DNA of 64,000 nucleotides, from positions 51,175,745 to 51,239,744 of the forward strand of contig CM023457.1 in assembly GCA_013339765.2 (NCBI GenBank). The letters run 5' to 3'. The notes below the pieces were generated by a model that worked only from the letters and a program-made list of their open reading frames with translations, made no database searches and was not told the origin of the DNA. The DNA comes from Haemaphysalis longicornis (Eukaryota > Arthropoda > Arachnida > Ixodida > Ixodidae). Numbering within the stretch: the first letter of the stretch is position 1; the number at the start of each line of letters is the position of its first letter. The translations under genes and the position numbers were made by a program. Positions 54,522 through 64,000 of the stretch are shown piece after piece.

Positions 54522-56135
54522 GTCGGACAGTGAAAGCTAATGAACGTATCATCTCAGTGCATTCGCCGACGTGACATGAATACGCTTGAGGCACCCTAAG
54601 CGACGTTAGCACCTTCATTGAGTGTTAATTGCCTCTACTGCATTGTCGACCTTTGAAGTGCTTCAGGAGGGCTCTACTACCTTATCATCTTTTAGGTACT
54701 CGGGCTGCTGGCTGAGTGTCTTCGGAAAAACGGCGTAGCATTTGAACGAAAACAACGTTAACATTCGAAAACAAGTGGTCATCTTCGCTTATCGAATGCA
54801 TGTGTTGCGAAGAATGCATAGTAATTTCCCCCTAAATTTTAGACTTTGAACGACTAGAACGCAGTTACGGCGGATTTCTAGAGAAACGCAATTGTCGTTT
54901 AGACACCAACATTATTTAGCGTTTTAAAGTACAGTGATCAGGCTTTTATCATGTACATATAAAATAGCTAACATTTTAATGCACCAGTTCAGAATTCCTA
55001 CTCAGGACACGTTGATGGACGTGGTTCTGAGTTCCAGTGGACGTACCTAGAGCAAGAAGGGTTGCCTTTTCCGTAGCTGTGCAACAGGGCACCTGCCATC
55101 TTCAAGAAAATCTCAAACTTTCAAGTTTTCGAAGCCCAGTTTTCCTTCCGTTCGAACCAACCAGCTAAACATTTAGACATTCGAATACACCATTTCAGAG
55201 AGAGAGGAGATTTCTGAGATTTCATTGTAGTGCTAAGGCCATAGCCCTGCATTCAAACAGTTTCCATGCCAAACACTTGGCGGCACAAAAGACTAGAAAT
55301 GGAGAAAAAAAAGCGTAGGCACGTAAACCAAAATAGGGGCAACCAGTTGGCTGCCCTAGCTGTTGTACCCGGGAAAATTAGGCGGGATAAAAACAGCAAG
55401 GAAATAGTAAAAATACCATAAAAGGATGAAAGAAAACGTCATAATCGGTGGATCTCGAACAATGCACGCTTACAATGTCCCACCACAATTGTTCCTATAA
55501 GCTTGAGCATTTCAGGAAGGGAAGTTGTGCTTTCATGTCCTCAGTGGCTGCAGCCGACAATACCTTCTCCATAGGATAACATTTCATCGTAAATGGATGG
55601 TTATAAAGTTCGTGGAGTGTTGTTGACAATTCCATGACTTCTAATGCACACATCACATACTGACTCTCAGATCTAAGAGATTGCACATACTTAGTAGCTG
55701 AGTGATAATGAGTGCTAAGTCGAATAGAACAAGCACAGCGGTTCTAGCCCTCAGAACAGCTGTTGACGTGACGTTATGAAGCCTTTATTTGCTTGATGTT
55801 CTTGCCGAAGTTACAGGTGGCAACGTATGATTGCGGACGCATTTTTGAGACGGAGTTCCGAAGAGAGCAAAATACCCATCGAACAGTAATGCAACCATTC
55901 CGGGGTCGCTTTTCACGCTATACCAGCAGTGTTTCATAAAATAAAACACCACTTTCACTTTACATGGGCTTTGAACTGTCGGTTTTCTGAGATATGCTTT
56001 CTAAAGGCCTTTAACCCAATGCTGCTTGGTTCGTGGTTGTTTGCGAACATACTGAAAGTTACCTCGTCAGCAGAAAAGTTGAAATAAAAAATGACGCCAC
56101 ATATAACCACCTATTACCTGTGCTTCAAATGCCTT
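54522..56135. other. 3' UTR and downstream; nothing further recognised
   Basis: AATAAA hexamers occur near 55941 and 56083, either of which could end the membrane-protein transcript. No new exon was seen. Confidence 0.4.
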
Positions 56136-56475
56136 TGAAGGGACCCTGCAACACTTCCTTCCACTTTCTTCGAATTCCTAATGATTGCAGAGCGCAGTTA
56201 ACCAACACATCCAGAATGCTATTCCAGAAGGCCCGAGATTGAGCGAAACTGGGAGACACGAGCTCTGGAGACACCCACGTAACATGATGATAATATTTCG
56301 AGGCGGAGTTCAAGTGCTTTAAAAATGCGATTCATGCTAGTTTGCTGATTATTGAGGTGACGTAACCGGTCCGGGCAGCGATGTCCAAGGAGGGCCCAGC
56401 TAAGGCGTGGCACGTTTTTCACTGCGTTGTCTCGCTCCACTGTTGCACTGGTGGCTACTGGGGCCAACAAATCTA
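56136..56475 (+). mobile_element. MITE left end (AGGGACCCTGCAA family), fragment
   Basis: TTGAAGGGACCCTGCAACAC at 56136 matches the left end of 28338-28786. The TTAA is mutated and no right end is found; the 3' limit is a guess. Confidence 0.5.
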
Positions 56476-59187
56476 ACTAATTTACTTCATTGCGCTTTTA
56501 TTTATTAATCTGTATTTCACTACAAAGTTCATTGATTTTTTTTTTATTCCAGGCGTTCATATGAGCTTTTCGTTTGAAATTTTTCGTCCTACGAAGCAGT
56601 TTCTGCTGTCGGCGGCAGACAATGCATCTACGTGATTCTGTCCGACTGGCAAAAAAAATAAAGAAAGCGGGTGATTTAAACGCGCCACATTCAAAATAAT
56701 TGTTGCTCCGTATCACGCTATCGAAATCCTCCGTCCGTTTTTCGAAACAAATGTCCTCTGGGCACTTAGTATGCGTTCGTGCTTTGAAGGTGAAAGCTTG
56801 CGGATGCTTTTTCGCAACTTCTTTACTGATACATTGTACTTGTGTATTATACCACGCTTTTATTTCTTTGTCTTATGGCACGAATTACACCGACCGGCTT
56901 CTTTTCTGCTACCCCGTGTTTGGGTCAGTTCTCCCCTTTCATTTCTTAGTGAATGACGTCAGCAAGAAGACTAGCACACACCACAGCGTCCCTAGAATAG
57001 TGGTTCTGCGCGTCTACTGTGCACCTGTCCGTCTCACCCGCCATCACGTTAACGAGTCCATACGGCACGCGTTATTCTACAACTTTGTTTTGCAATTCCC
57101 AGTTGAATTTTGAAAACTGGGCACATTAGTTCCTGTAAGGTCTCAATCGCGGGCACATCGCCCAAGAGGAGATGTGATACCAAGAAAGCAATAGCAACAA
57201 CCAGAACTGTTCAAACTTGTTTGCTATTTTTTCTCTTCACCATCCTGTTCAACGAAGTCTCACAGTAGTTGGCTTTCTTATAGAGTCCGATCCCCGCGCT
57301 TTACTCTCTTCCTCGCCCTTTTTCCGCTCTCGCTCACCCTTTTTCTGGCGTCGCGCTGTTACTTTCGGCCTCAACTCTCCCCTTCACAAGCTTTGCGTGC
57401 CCTGCTTCCTGCCAGACGACGACGACTCTGTACAAAACCCGTTGAAACGTGTAGAGATCGTATCGGACAATAGATACGCGCCGTTGGCTGTATCCTGATA
57501 GTAACGTTATCACAAGGAATCTGCGTCACGCAATGGCTCAAGCGGAACTGTCTGCCTCACTGACTATAAATGAAACGCACGGTCATGCAACGCCTCGTTC
57601 GAAACTGTTTCGCGAGCAGACGATAACTGAAGCGCACGTTATTGCTGCAGACGGATAGACGCGCAGTAGAACCTGCGGAAGCCATGTCCGGAAAACCACC
57701 TAGAAGAAAGGTGAAGTTAGGGAAACACGTCGCCAGCGATCATACAGCGCATACGCCGACTGACTGTCGACTGATGGCGGTCGATGGTGCGGACGCTGTA
57801 TACCACCGCTTCCGTAGAAGCTGCCCGTCGCGTAAAGCAGCAGCGCACAGAACACATTATCCTCGACGGTCATGGAGCGAAAGCCACCTCTGACTCGTCG
57901 GTCGCAAACGGGGGCTGTAGGCAGATGACTGCACAGCAAACGCGCAGTACTTTTCGATAGATAAAAACGAGCTCGAAATTCCTTCTCCGTTTAAAATATC
58001 ATTCGGGGTTCAAATGTGCTTGCAACGGGGACCATGAACAATAAACCATGACCATGCACGAGCGCCACAAGTTCAGCTCTGCCGTGAAAAACCATTCCCG
58101 AGTTTCCTCCGAGTTGTAATGTTAACCAAACACACCCGCCCGTTTGTGGGCGCGGTGTAGCGACTGAAGCCACACCTGACCATGGCGTCGGATTTTTTGA
58201 TGGCGTAGCGTCGCAGCCACGAAGTCGTCATATAATGCCCGTCAGCAGCGACAATAACTTACCATCAAACAAAGCTTAAGTCCCCAGGCCACCATCAGCC
58301 AATGAATGGTGCCAAAGCCGCGGGGGTGCTCGATCCGAAATGGAGTTCACTCTTGTACTAGCCGATAGGAGCGGCCAAGACAACAAGCTTTTCCCACGGG
58401 AGCTGTTTTCGTATCCCGTGAAAACACGGTCGCTGACAAATCACACAACTTCACCGTCTAAAATGCACTCGCCAATGCACAAACACGATCGTGACACGCT
58501 GAATTGGGACGACTACTGATAAGCGCCCGACGTGCCCACTGGTGCCCACTCAACCAAGCCGCAAACAAAAGCGAAATTTGAAAGTCGGGAGTAGGGTGCG
58601 TTCCGTTCTTACTTTGGTTTGTGTTTGCGCAGAGCTGCGCTGGGTCTACGCTTAAGCGACGAAGCAAACATAAGTCAGTAGAAGAACCGAACACCGAGAA
58701 AAGCGAACCGCCCCGTGCCCTGCGTGACCAACAGCCAGGCTGAGGATTTCAAAGTAGTAGCTGGGTTATGTAGTTTATAGTATATTGCAGCTCGATTTCA
58801 GATGGCATTGCGTGCGGATGATAGCACAAGCCGTACTTTCTCAACGTAAGCGGCCCAGTACAGCGCGCTGAATATGCCAGGCGTGCTGCGCGCGATTGTG
58901 CCGATTTCGCTCGAGGTGTATCGGATGCTCCGCTATCACTACTTTCATAACCCGAGCAGCTGGAAACTCGGGGAGTAGTCAGAACTAGGGCCTTCTGAAA
59001 TAGCGCCCCAGTACTTAGATTAGGGGTTCGCAATGTAACTCGGACACAAATTACTGCTTTATGCATGCCCATCAGACAACTTTGAAACTTGCTCAAAAAC
59101 ATCTTTCTCCCTTTCCAAGTCTTGGAATTTTTCGACCGATGTAATTGTGTCATTACAGCGGTGTAGCAGCTATTGGCCGGCTTCCCT
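56476..59187. other. Intergenic; nothing recognised
   Basis: Several open frames (56700-57113, 57217-57498, 57642-57893, 58749-59153) show no domain, splice context or repeat match. Confidence 0.35.
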
Positions 59188-59391
59188 TAAAGTTGCAGCA
59201 ATGAACTGCATTCGATAGCCACTTAACAAGAAAGCTAAGCAGAAACGGAAGGCGTATCTGATGCTGTCAGGCAAAGCACGCGGTGCCGCCCAGGGCTGGC
59301 AATAACTGTCGCCTTCGCATTGCTTCCAGATGCGAAAGAAAGAGTAAAAGCGTTTTAGGTAGTGTTGCAGAGTCCGTTTAACTTGCCAACA
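59187..59391. mobile_element. Possible short TTAA MITE
   Basis: The right end TAGTGTTGCAGAGTCCGTTTAA matches the AGGGACCCTGCAA family. A TTAA also stands at 59187 but its adjacent sequence fits the left end only loosely. Confidence 0.35.
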
Positions 59392-59674
59392 GCAGTGGGG
59401 AAGACGGGCCTGGTGAAAACATTGTAAGCGGTACTTGTCGTGTAAGCGTACTTGTTCTCGTTTGTGCCGTTATTGTTTACGTAACTGTTGGTCTTGTTGG
59501 TTATTCAACTATTTCTGTCTTTTTTCGTGGCAATGGTAAGAAAGCACAGTCCCGTACATTGTTACGCTACGACAGCTGGGCCAGTGGCCCCATTCTTGGC
59601 ACTGTGCCAACATTAATCGCCGATCTTCATACACCCGCGACATGAATTTTCAATGTTAGAACATATAGGTCATC

Positions 59675-59790
59675 GTGAAAATCGATAGTTCCTTCATCGT
59701 GGTGAATGCGACGGGTAGCTCTCAAGAGCGGGGGGCCACACGCTTGGTATGCACGGTAGCGGACGGCACGCTTCCAATGTTTTCGCCTGG
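59675..59790 (+). pseudogene. Possible Ig-domain fragment
   Basis: An open frame reads FIVVNATGSSQERGATRLVC followed by TVADGTLPMFS. The order V-N-x-x-x-G..TRLVCTVADGTLP resembles the B-C strand region of Dscam-like immunoglobulin domains, where LP-x-x-F-x-W normally follows. The expected Trp appears only after a frame change (FAW near 59786), so it is a broken fragment if real. Confidence 0.28.
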
Positions 59791-59908
59791 AGCGCCACAC
59801 ACCGGCTATCCTGGGTGTTGCCTAGCAACGTGTTTTCTTGCTCGCCCGGCACTCTTTTACTATATGACCTTGATTGAGAAACTTCACTCTATGGTAGAAC
59901 GACGTTGA

Positions 59909-60889
59909 CTTGCTACGCGCTTTCTTGGCTGCCTCGTTGCACTGATGCTTGCCGCCTGAGTGGTCGTGCCGTTTTACGCATCATATTTTTCGCGTGTTCG
60001 TCGCTACCCCACCTCTGTTCCGAAAATTAAATCTACGTAAGTTTCACCGCCCAGCTGCAATGATCAACAGCCACTTTTGTCACGCGTGAAGAGACCAACC
60101 CCTACATAAGAAAGTCATCAAATGGGGAAACAGTGAGATGACAAAAGCCAGGAGATGGTTTGTATAAGTGGCGAAGATCACGAGACTTGAGTGTCGGATT
60201 TTGTAGCTAGCCAATCAGGTTGTAAATACAGAAAAGAAAGAACGGTGACTTCACCCTTGCAAATAATTTTTCTGCTCGGTGTGTCCTATTAAGCTACACT
60301 CTAGTGCGGGTCCATCGAAACATAAGCACGGAGCGCCAGATACCGGGTGATAACTGCCTAAGCAATTGCTACTCGTTTACCGCAGCCTTAGCGTGCACTG
60401 CAAGCAGATTCAATAGGCAAAGTGGTGCGCTCTTCGGTGGTCTCTGTGCAGCGCAGGTGCGTAATAACACATTGTGGTCAAATGCTGGCGTTGTCACGGC
60501 AAGTACGCCAACACCCCGCCGGCGGTCGGGGCAATGAGGCTCTTGAATACAGCGCATTTAAAACGGGGGGTCTTTATGAGGCAATCATGGTGATGACTCA
60601 CGATTTCGTGAGCTTTCCCTCTTTGCGTGGAAGCAGGGGATATCCCCTCCTTGTTGCGTACAACTGTGAGCTGCTTGCAATGTTTGACCCTAACGTGCAA
60701 CCTGCGCTCCCAGGGCCACCGCAAAGTGACCACACAGCCGTCGCGGTCATGGTACGAAAGTCCCTCATATTTCTTGTGTAATGTATGCTAACTTGTAGCA
60801 GTTAAAAGACGTCGTTAGACGCCGTGCGACGGAGCTAGCGATCGTGAAATTTTGCATTGCCAAGGATTTATTAGGGGTGAAGAAGCCCC
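59909..60889. other. Intergenic; nothing recognised
   Basis: A 119-codon frame at 60422-60781 ends at a stop but has no domain I can name and no clear splice borders. Confidence 0.35.
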
Positions 60890-60899
60890 TTAGGGGCTG

Positions 60900-61182
60900 G
60901 GGCTGTTAGCATCTCCTGTCGTCGTCGTAATCGTCGTCTGATGTAGTCACGGCACTAAAATACCGGGAAACTCGTTCACGCCTCGCGCTAGAACGTAACG
61001 CCTACTAAAAAAAAAAAAAACACCGGGACACTCGTTTACGCCTCGCGCTAGAGAGCTTCGTGCTTCAAAGACAAGAGACTTTTACAGCAAAGCTGTATAC
61101 CTCTACCCTACAACGGTTTCATCTCCGTGGGCAAAAACGCCAAGCCGCCAAAAATACACTTGTACGCTGCATGCTTCGCCCC
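60900..61182 (+). repeat. Dispersed repeat D, second copy
   Basis: Inverted match to 19733-20003: TCCTGTCGTCGTCGTAATCG, two copies of an ACACCGGGACACTCGTTTAC-type unit, GCAAAGCTGTATACCTCTAC and GCAAAAACGCCAAG. An A14 run lies between the two units. Confidence 0.78.
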
Positions 61183-61265
61183 TCGCCAGGTTTTACGTTA
61201 GTGGAGATGGCGCGGGATTTTTTTTTTTTTGATGTTACATCTGTCATGAAGGCATTAGCCTCACC

Positions 61266-61501
61266 TATTGATTGTAGAATTTAACGCACTGACACAATGG
61301 AGGCGATGAGGCTCGGCGTAGTCGAGGGCTCCGGATTAATTTTGACCTCCTGGGAATCTTTAACATGCGCCGAAATTTCGTACACACGGGCATTTTTGCT
61401 GTTCGCCTCCATCAGAATAGCGACCGCCGTGGCCGGGAATCGAACCCGCGTCCTCGGGCTCAGCAGCAGAACGCCTTAGCCACTGAGCCACCGCGGCGGG
61501 T
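61266..61501 (-). mobile_element. Ruka-type SINE, full length, older
   Basis: All parts are present on the - strand, with more substitutions than the 16158 copy (for example AGAATTTAACGCACTGACAC at the tail junction). No convincing target duplication remains. Confidence 0.88.
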
Positions 61502-62569
61502 GCAATTATTGCCAAGTTTTTTGCGCTAGAGTCACGTGACTTCCCGTACTCACACAGGCCCAGTGGCACAAATGTCGGCTCTAAAAAACAAGTTCTTTTA
61601 GATGATGTTGACTCCTCTCTCTCTCTCGCTCTCTCCTCTCTCTCTCTTCAGTTTATTGGTCTTTTCATATTTTCCTTTATTCGTACCCTTGATGATGTTT
61701 TTCTTTTTGTCTTTTCGCGACCTTGTCTTCATTTGGAGTCGAACGACATGTTTCTAGAATGTATTAGGTGCCTGCGCCACGGCAGGCAGAATGACCATTG
61801 TTTATCAGAAATACCCCGTCGGTTTGCTAGCTAACCGTTCCTTTTTTCCCCTTCCACGACATACAGGCAAGAGGATAACGGTGATATGGCACGTCAGCTA
61901 CTGACTGGCAATCATTTATGATGGCTTGTACGACGATTGAACTCCCAGCAGCAACGTCAGACGCACGGAAATGGTCAGTGTGCCAAGTTCGCTCCCAACT
62001 GAGCTGCGCTTGGTGAACGCGTGGTCGTGGCTCGTCCTGGCGGGAAGTTTAAACAAGAGGGCTGAGGAGCTGACGGGATGCGACTTCATGCTTAGTTGTG
62101 TTCGTTGAAATTCAGCGAGGTCGTTCCGCGCAAACATGGTTTAGCCCGCTTCGCGCATACGTTCTTGCGGCGAAAGTGGACCCGTTCGTCCAGCTCAGCG
62201 GTTTTGACTTCTGCCAAGCGTCTTGCGTCTATTTTTACGTCGCTTCCCGTCGTCCCATATGGCTCAATCTGCCCTGCGTGAGTCACAAGGGCCGTGTTAC
62301 CTTGAGCTATTGGACCCGTCGACACGCTATGGTTGCTAAAAGCTTTGAAGACTCTGGTCGAAAGCGCTGCATACGGGTGCTACTCGTTTTAACAGTTCCG
62401 TGAAAATAAAAGCTGAGGCAGACATGAACTGTGGCCATTGCATGTATATACTTCGTTGTTTGATAAAGTACAGTACGTGTGTTGTCTGAAATATACTATA
62501 ACTTCGTTTACGACCGGGAGAAAAAAAATTAAAAATTCCCAACTTGTAGTTGCTGAGAACTGTAAAATC
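61502..62569. other. Intergenic; nothing recognised
   Basis: A (CT)n-like tract at 61612-61648. A 101-codon frame at 62098-62403 ends directly before an AATAAA-like run, but no family or splice site supports it; the opposite strand also has open frames here. Confidence 0.35.
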
Positions 62570-62990
62570 CGCTCTGCTATGCAACGAACCCTGTTAAAGT
62601 CGGCTTCACTATTGTGCACAAATACGTTACTGGGAAGACATTTTGGAGAGAATATTAGCATTCTGATACCAAAATGTGAAGGCATCAGGGCCTTTGACTA
62701 AATACCTCGATAAGACTCCATGTATACCATAAGAGCTCTATACACCGAGCCCCTTCAAAGCCGGTTTCACTTTCTTACGCAAAAGCATTGCTGTGAAGAT
62801 ACTTTTAGGGGCACTGTAGCGATATGCTATCGAGGTATTGAGGCTTCATCGCCCTATAATGAATACCTGTACAAGACCCATGTATTCTTAAAGGGCGCTA
62901 TACAATGCGGTCTTTGTTATTGGTTCCACAACTTCGCACGAACGCAGTGCTGCGAAGGTATTCTATAGAAGCAATTTAATTGGTTTGTAA
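62570..62990 (+). repeat. Degenerate tandem repeat, about 160-bp unit
   Basis: AATACCTCGATAAGACTCCA at 62701 and AATACCTGTACAAGACCCAT at 62861 start similar blocks (CATGTAT, CTATACA); GAAGA-x(4)TTTT-like blocks recur at 62632, 62797 and 62956. Confidence 0.5.
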
Positions 62991-63134
62991 CGAAAATTGT
63001 AGGCCTTAAAGCCTTCAATGCATAAACATTTCTTTGCAGCGAAGCTGTTACAGATAATCTCCTGTGATCGTCTTTCAATGCATGATCGTTCTTTGGTTTG
63101 TGATAACTTGTGCGCAGTGATGTTCCGTACTAGG

Positions 63135-63235
63135 AAGAAAAATTCCCATTTCTAGGTACAGAAATTCCCTATTTTGTAGCATATTTTCTTGCAAAGAAAA
63201 ATTCCCATTTCTAGGTACAGAAATTCCCTATTTTG
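63135..63235 (+). repeat. Tandem duplication of a 61-bp unit
   Basis: GAAAAATTCCCATTTCTAGG to AATTCCCTATTTTG occurs at 63136 and again, unchanged, at 63197. The lack of any change points to a recent duplication. Confidence 0.92.
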
Positions 63236-63623
63236 AGAATTCCCTGGAAATTTCTCTGCATTCTCGTTTTGTAGATGATAGATGTTTACGTGGAGTTGGG
63301 AGCTGGACAGCGCCACCTACGCCTACTTTGTCCACCTGTGTCTCCGGACTCAGATACCGTTCGGAGAATCAAGGGTATCAGCGTGAATTAAATGTACTAC
63401 GTCTGTCGCGTAAGCAGCATTTGAGCATGCATTGCGCGTTTTGTACTAAGCAGCGTGTTTACTTTGCATGCTTACTTTGCGTGCTTACAAGCCATAGTAA
63501 TGCCTATATTTCATTAACAAAGAGTTCTAGCCTCGGTTACGGACTAATGTTTTGCTGAAGATGTGTTACTGTTTCCTTTGGGCCGAATGATGTTGACAGA
63601 TAGGAGCCGGGCCACCGATAATA

Positions 63624-64000
63624 CAGTTGAGCCGGCGTTATAACAAACACGAATATAGCGAATTACCGGTTGTAGCGAACTAAATAATAACTTTGGTTGG
63701 ACGCGCTTTATTTCAATGACACTTGTTTTTTTATAACGAAACTGAAACCGTGAAAGCCGCTCGCGATATCGGATATAGCGAAGACATTTTTGACCAGGAG
63801 TCTGAAAAGCTACATGAAAAAAAAAAAAAAAAAAACGCCGTCCGAAAGCGCAGTAGTGTAAAAGCCCTTTTGTTCGTGGACACTCTGTAAAACCCAATCC
63901 TACTCAGTGCTGTGAGTAGCCACCAGACGAGGATCACATCCTTCACGAAATAAATATGGACGCAGGCCTGTTTTGTCGAGTGAACTTTGTTCAGTTGTAA
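63624..64000. mobile_element. Tigger/pogo-like element family A, cut by window end
   Basis: CAGTTGAGCCGGCGTTATAA with TA before it, then ATATAGCGAATTACCGG and the same order of blocks as at 4261, up to GGACGCAGGCCTGTTTTGTC near 63959. The right end lies beyond the window. Confidence 0.78.

Noticed and set aside
60422..60781. 119-codon + strand frame as an exon
   Set aside because: No family resemblance and no good acceptor or donor that would place it in a gene.
62098..62403. 101-codon frame ending next to an AATAAA-like run
   Set aside because: The opposite strand is open too and neither product resembles a known protein.

Overview
The window looks like nuclear DNA of a hard tick, probably a metastriate species close to Rhipicephalus or Dermacentor. 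The main reason is a repeated tRNA-derived SINE with the layout of Ruka, a tick SINE: a tRNA-like head starting CCGCGGTGGCTCAGTGGC, a body and an (AATC)n tail. It occurs seven times, three copies with clear target-site duplications. Genes are split by long introns, coding exons stand out as GC-rich islands in AT-richer DNA, and most of the rest is transposon debris. No rRNA, CRISPR array, prokaryotic operon or functional tRNA gene was seen.

Three genes can be assembled, all on the + strand. (1) About 5954-19410: a protein with one MAM domain (four cysteines in the family order) behind an acidic and proline-rich linker built from small phase 1-1 exons; the 5' end is not in view and one exon junction does not keep frame. 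(2) 23299-33124: a complete four-exon gene for a divergent Cys-loop ligand-gated ion channel of 419 residues, with signal peptide, extracellular domain, C-x13-C loop and four membrane segments, and a poly(A) signal at 33819. (3) About 37601-54521: the 3' part of a gene for a single-pass membrane protein with a short acidic ectodomain and a proline/tyrosine-rich cytoplasmic tail, which I do not recognise.

Everything else is repeats: Tigger/pogo-like elements with TA target sites (4261, 8398, 11578, 20884, 21896, 63624), several families of TTAA-flanked MITEs (1555, 26271, 28338, 49008 and relatives), non-LTR retrotransposon fragments (26250-27465, 40795-41107, 42850-43400, 45950-47465, 53375-53515), at least two further tRNA-headed SINE families, an element with internal (TCTG)n (14506, 18297, 31827, 47466), and many micro- and minisatellites. 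Several insertions are nested, and twice the window holds its own related empty site.

The three genes show no shared pathway; two encode membrane proteins and the third is probably secreted or membrane-anchored. The most notable points are the channel's missing signature prolines, an in-frame alternative splice acceptor for its gating loop that lies in a dispersed repeat, the modular phase 1-1 linker exons of the MAM gene, a spacer-free 46-bp perfect palindrome, and a MITE whose insertion into a LINE can be read directly because an uninterrupted relative lies 850 bp away.
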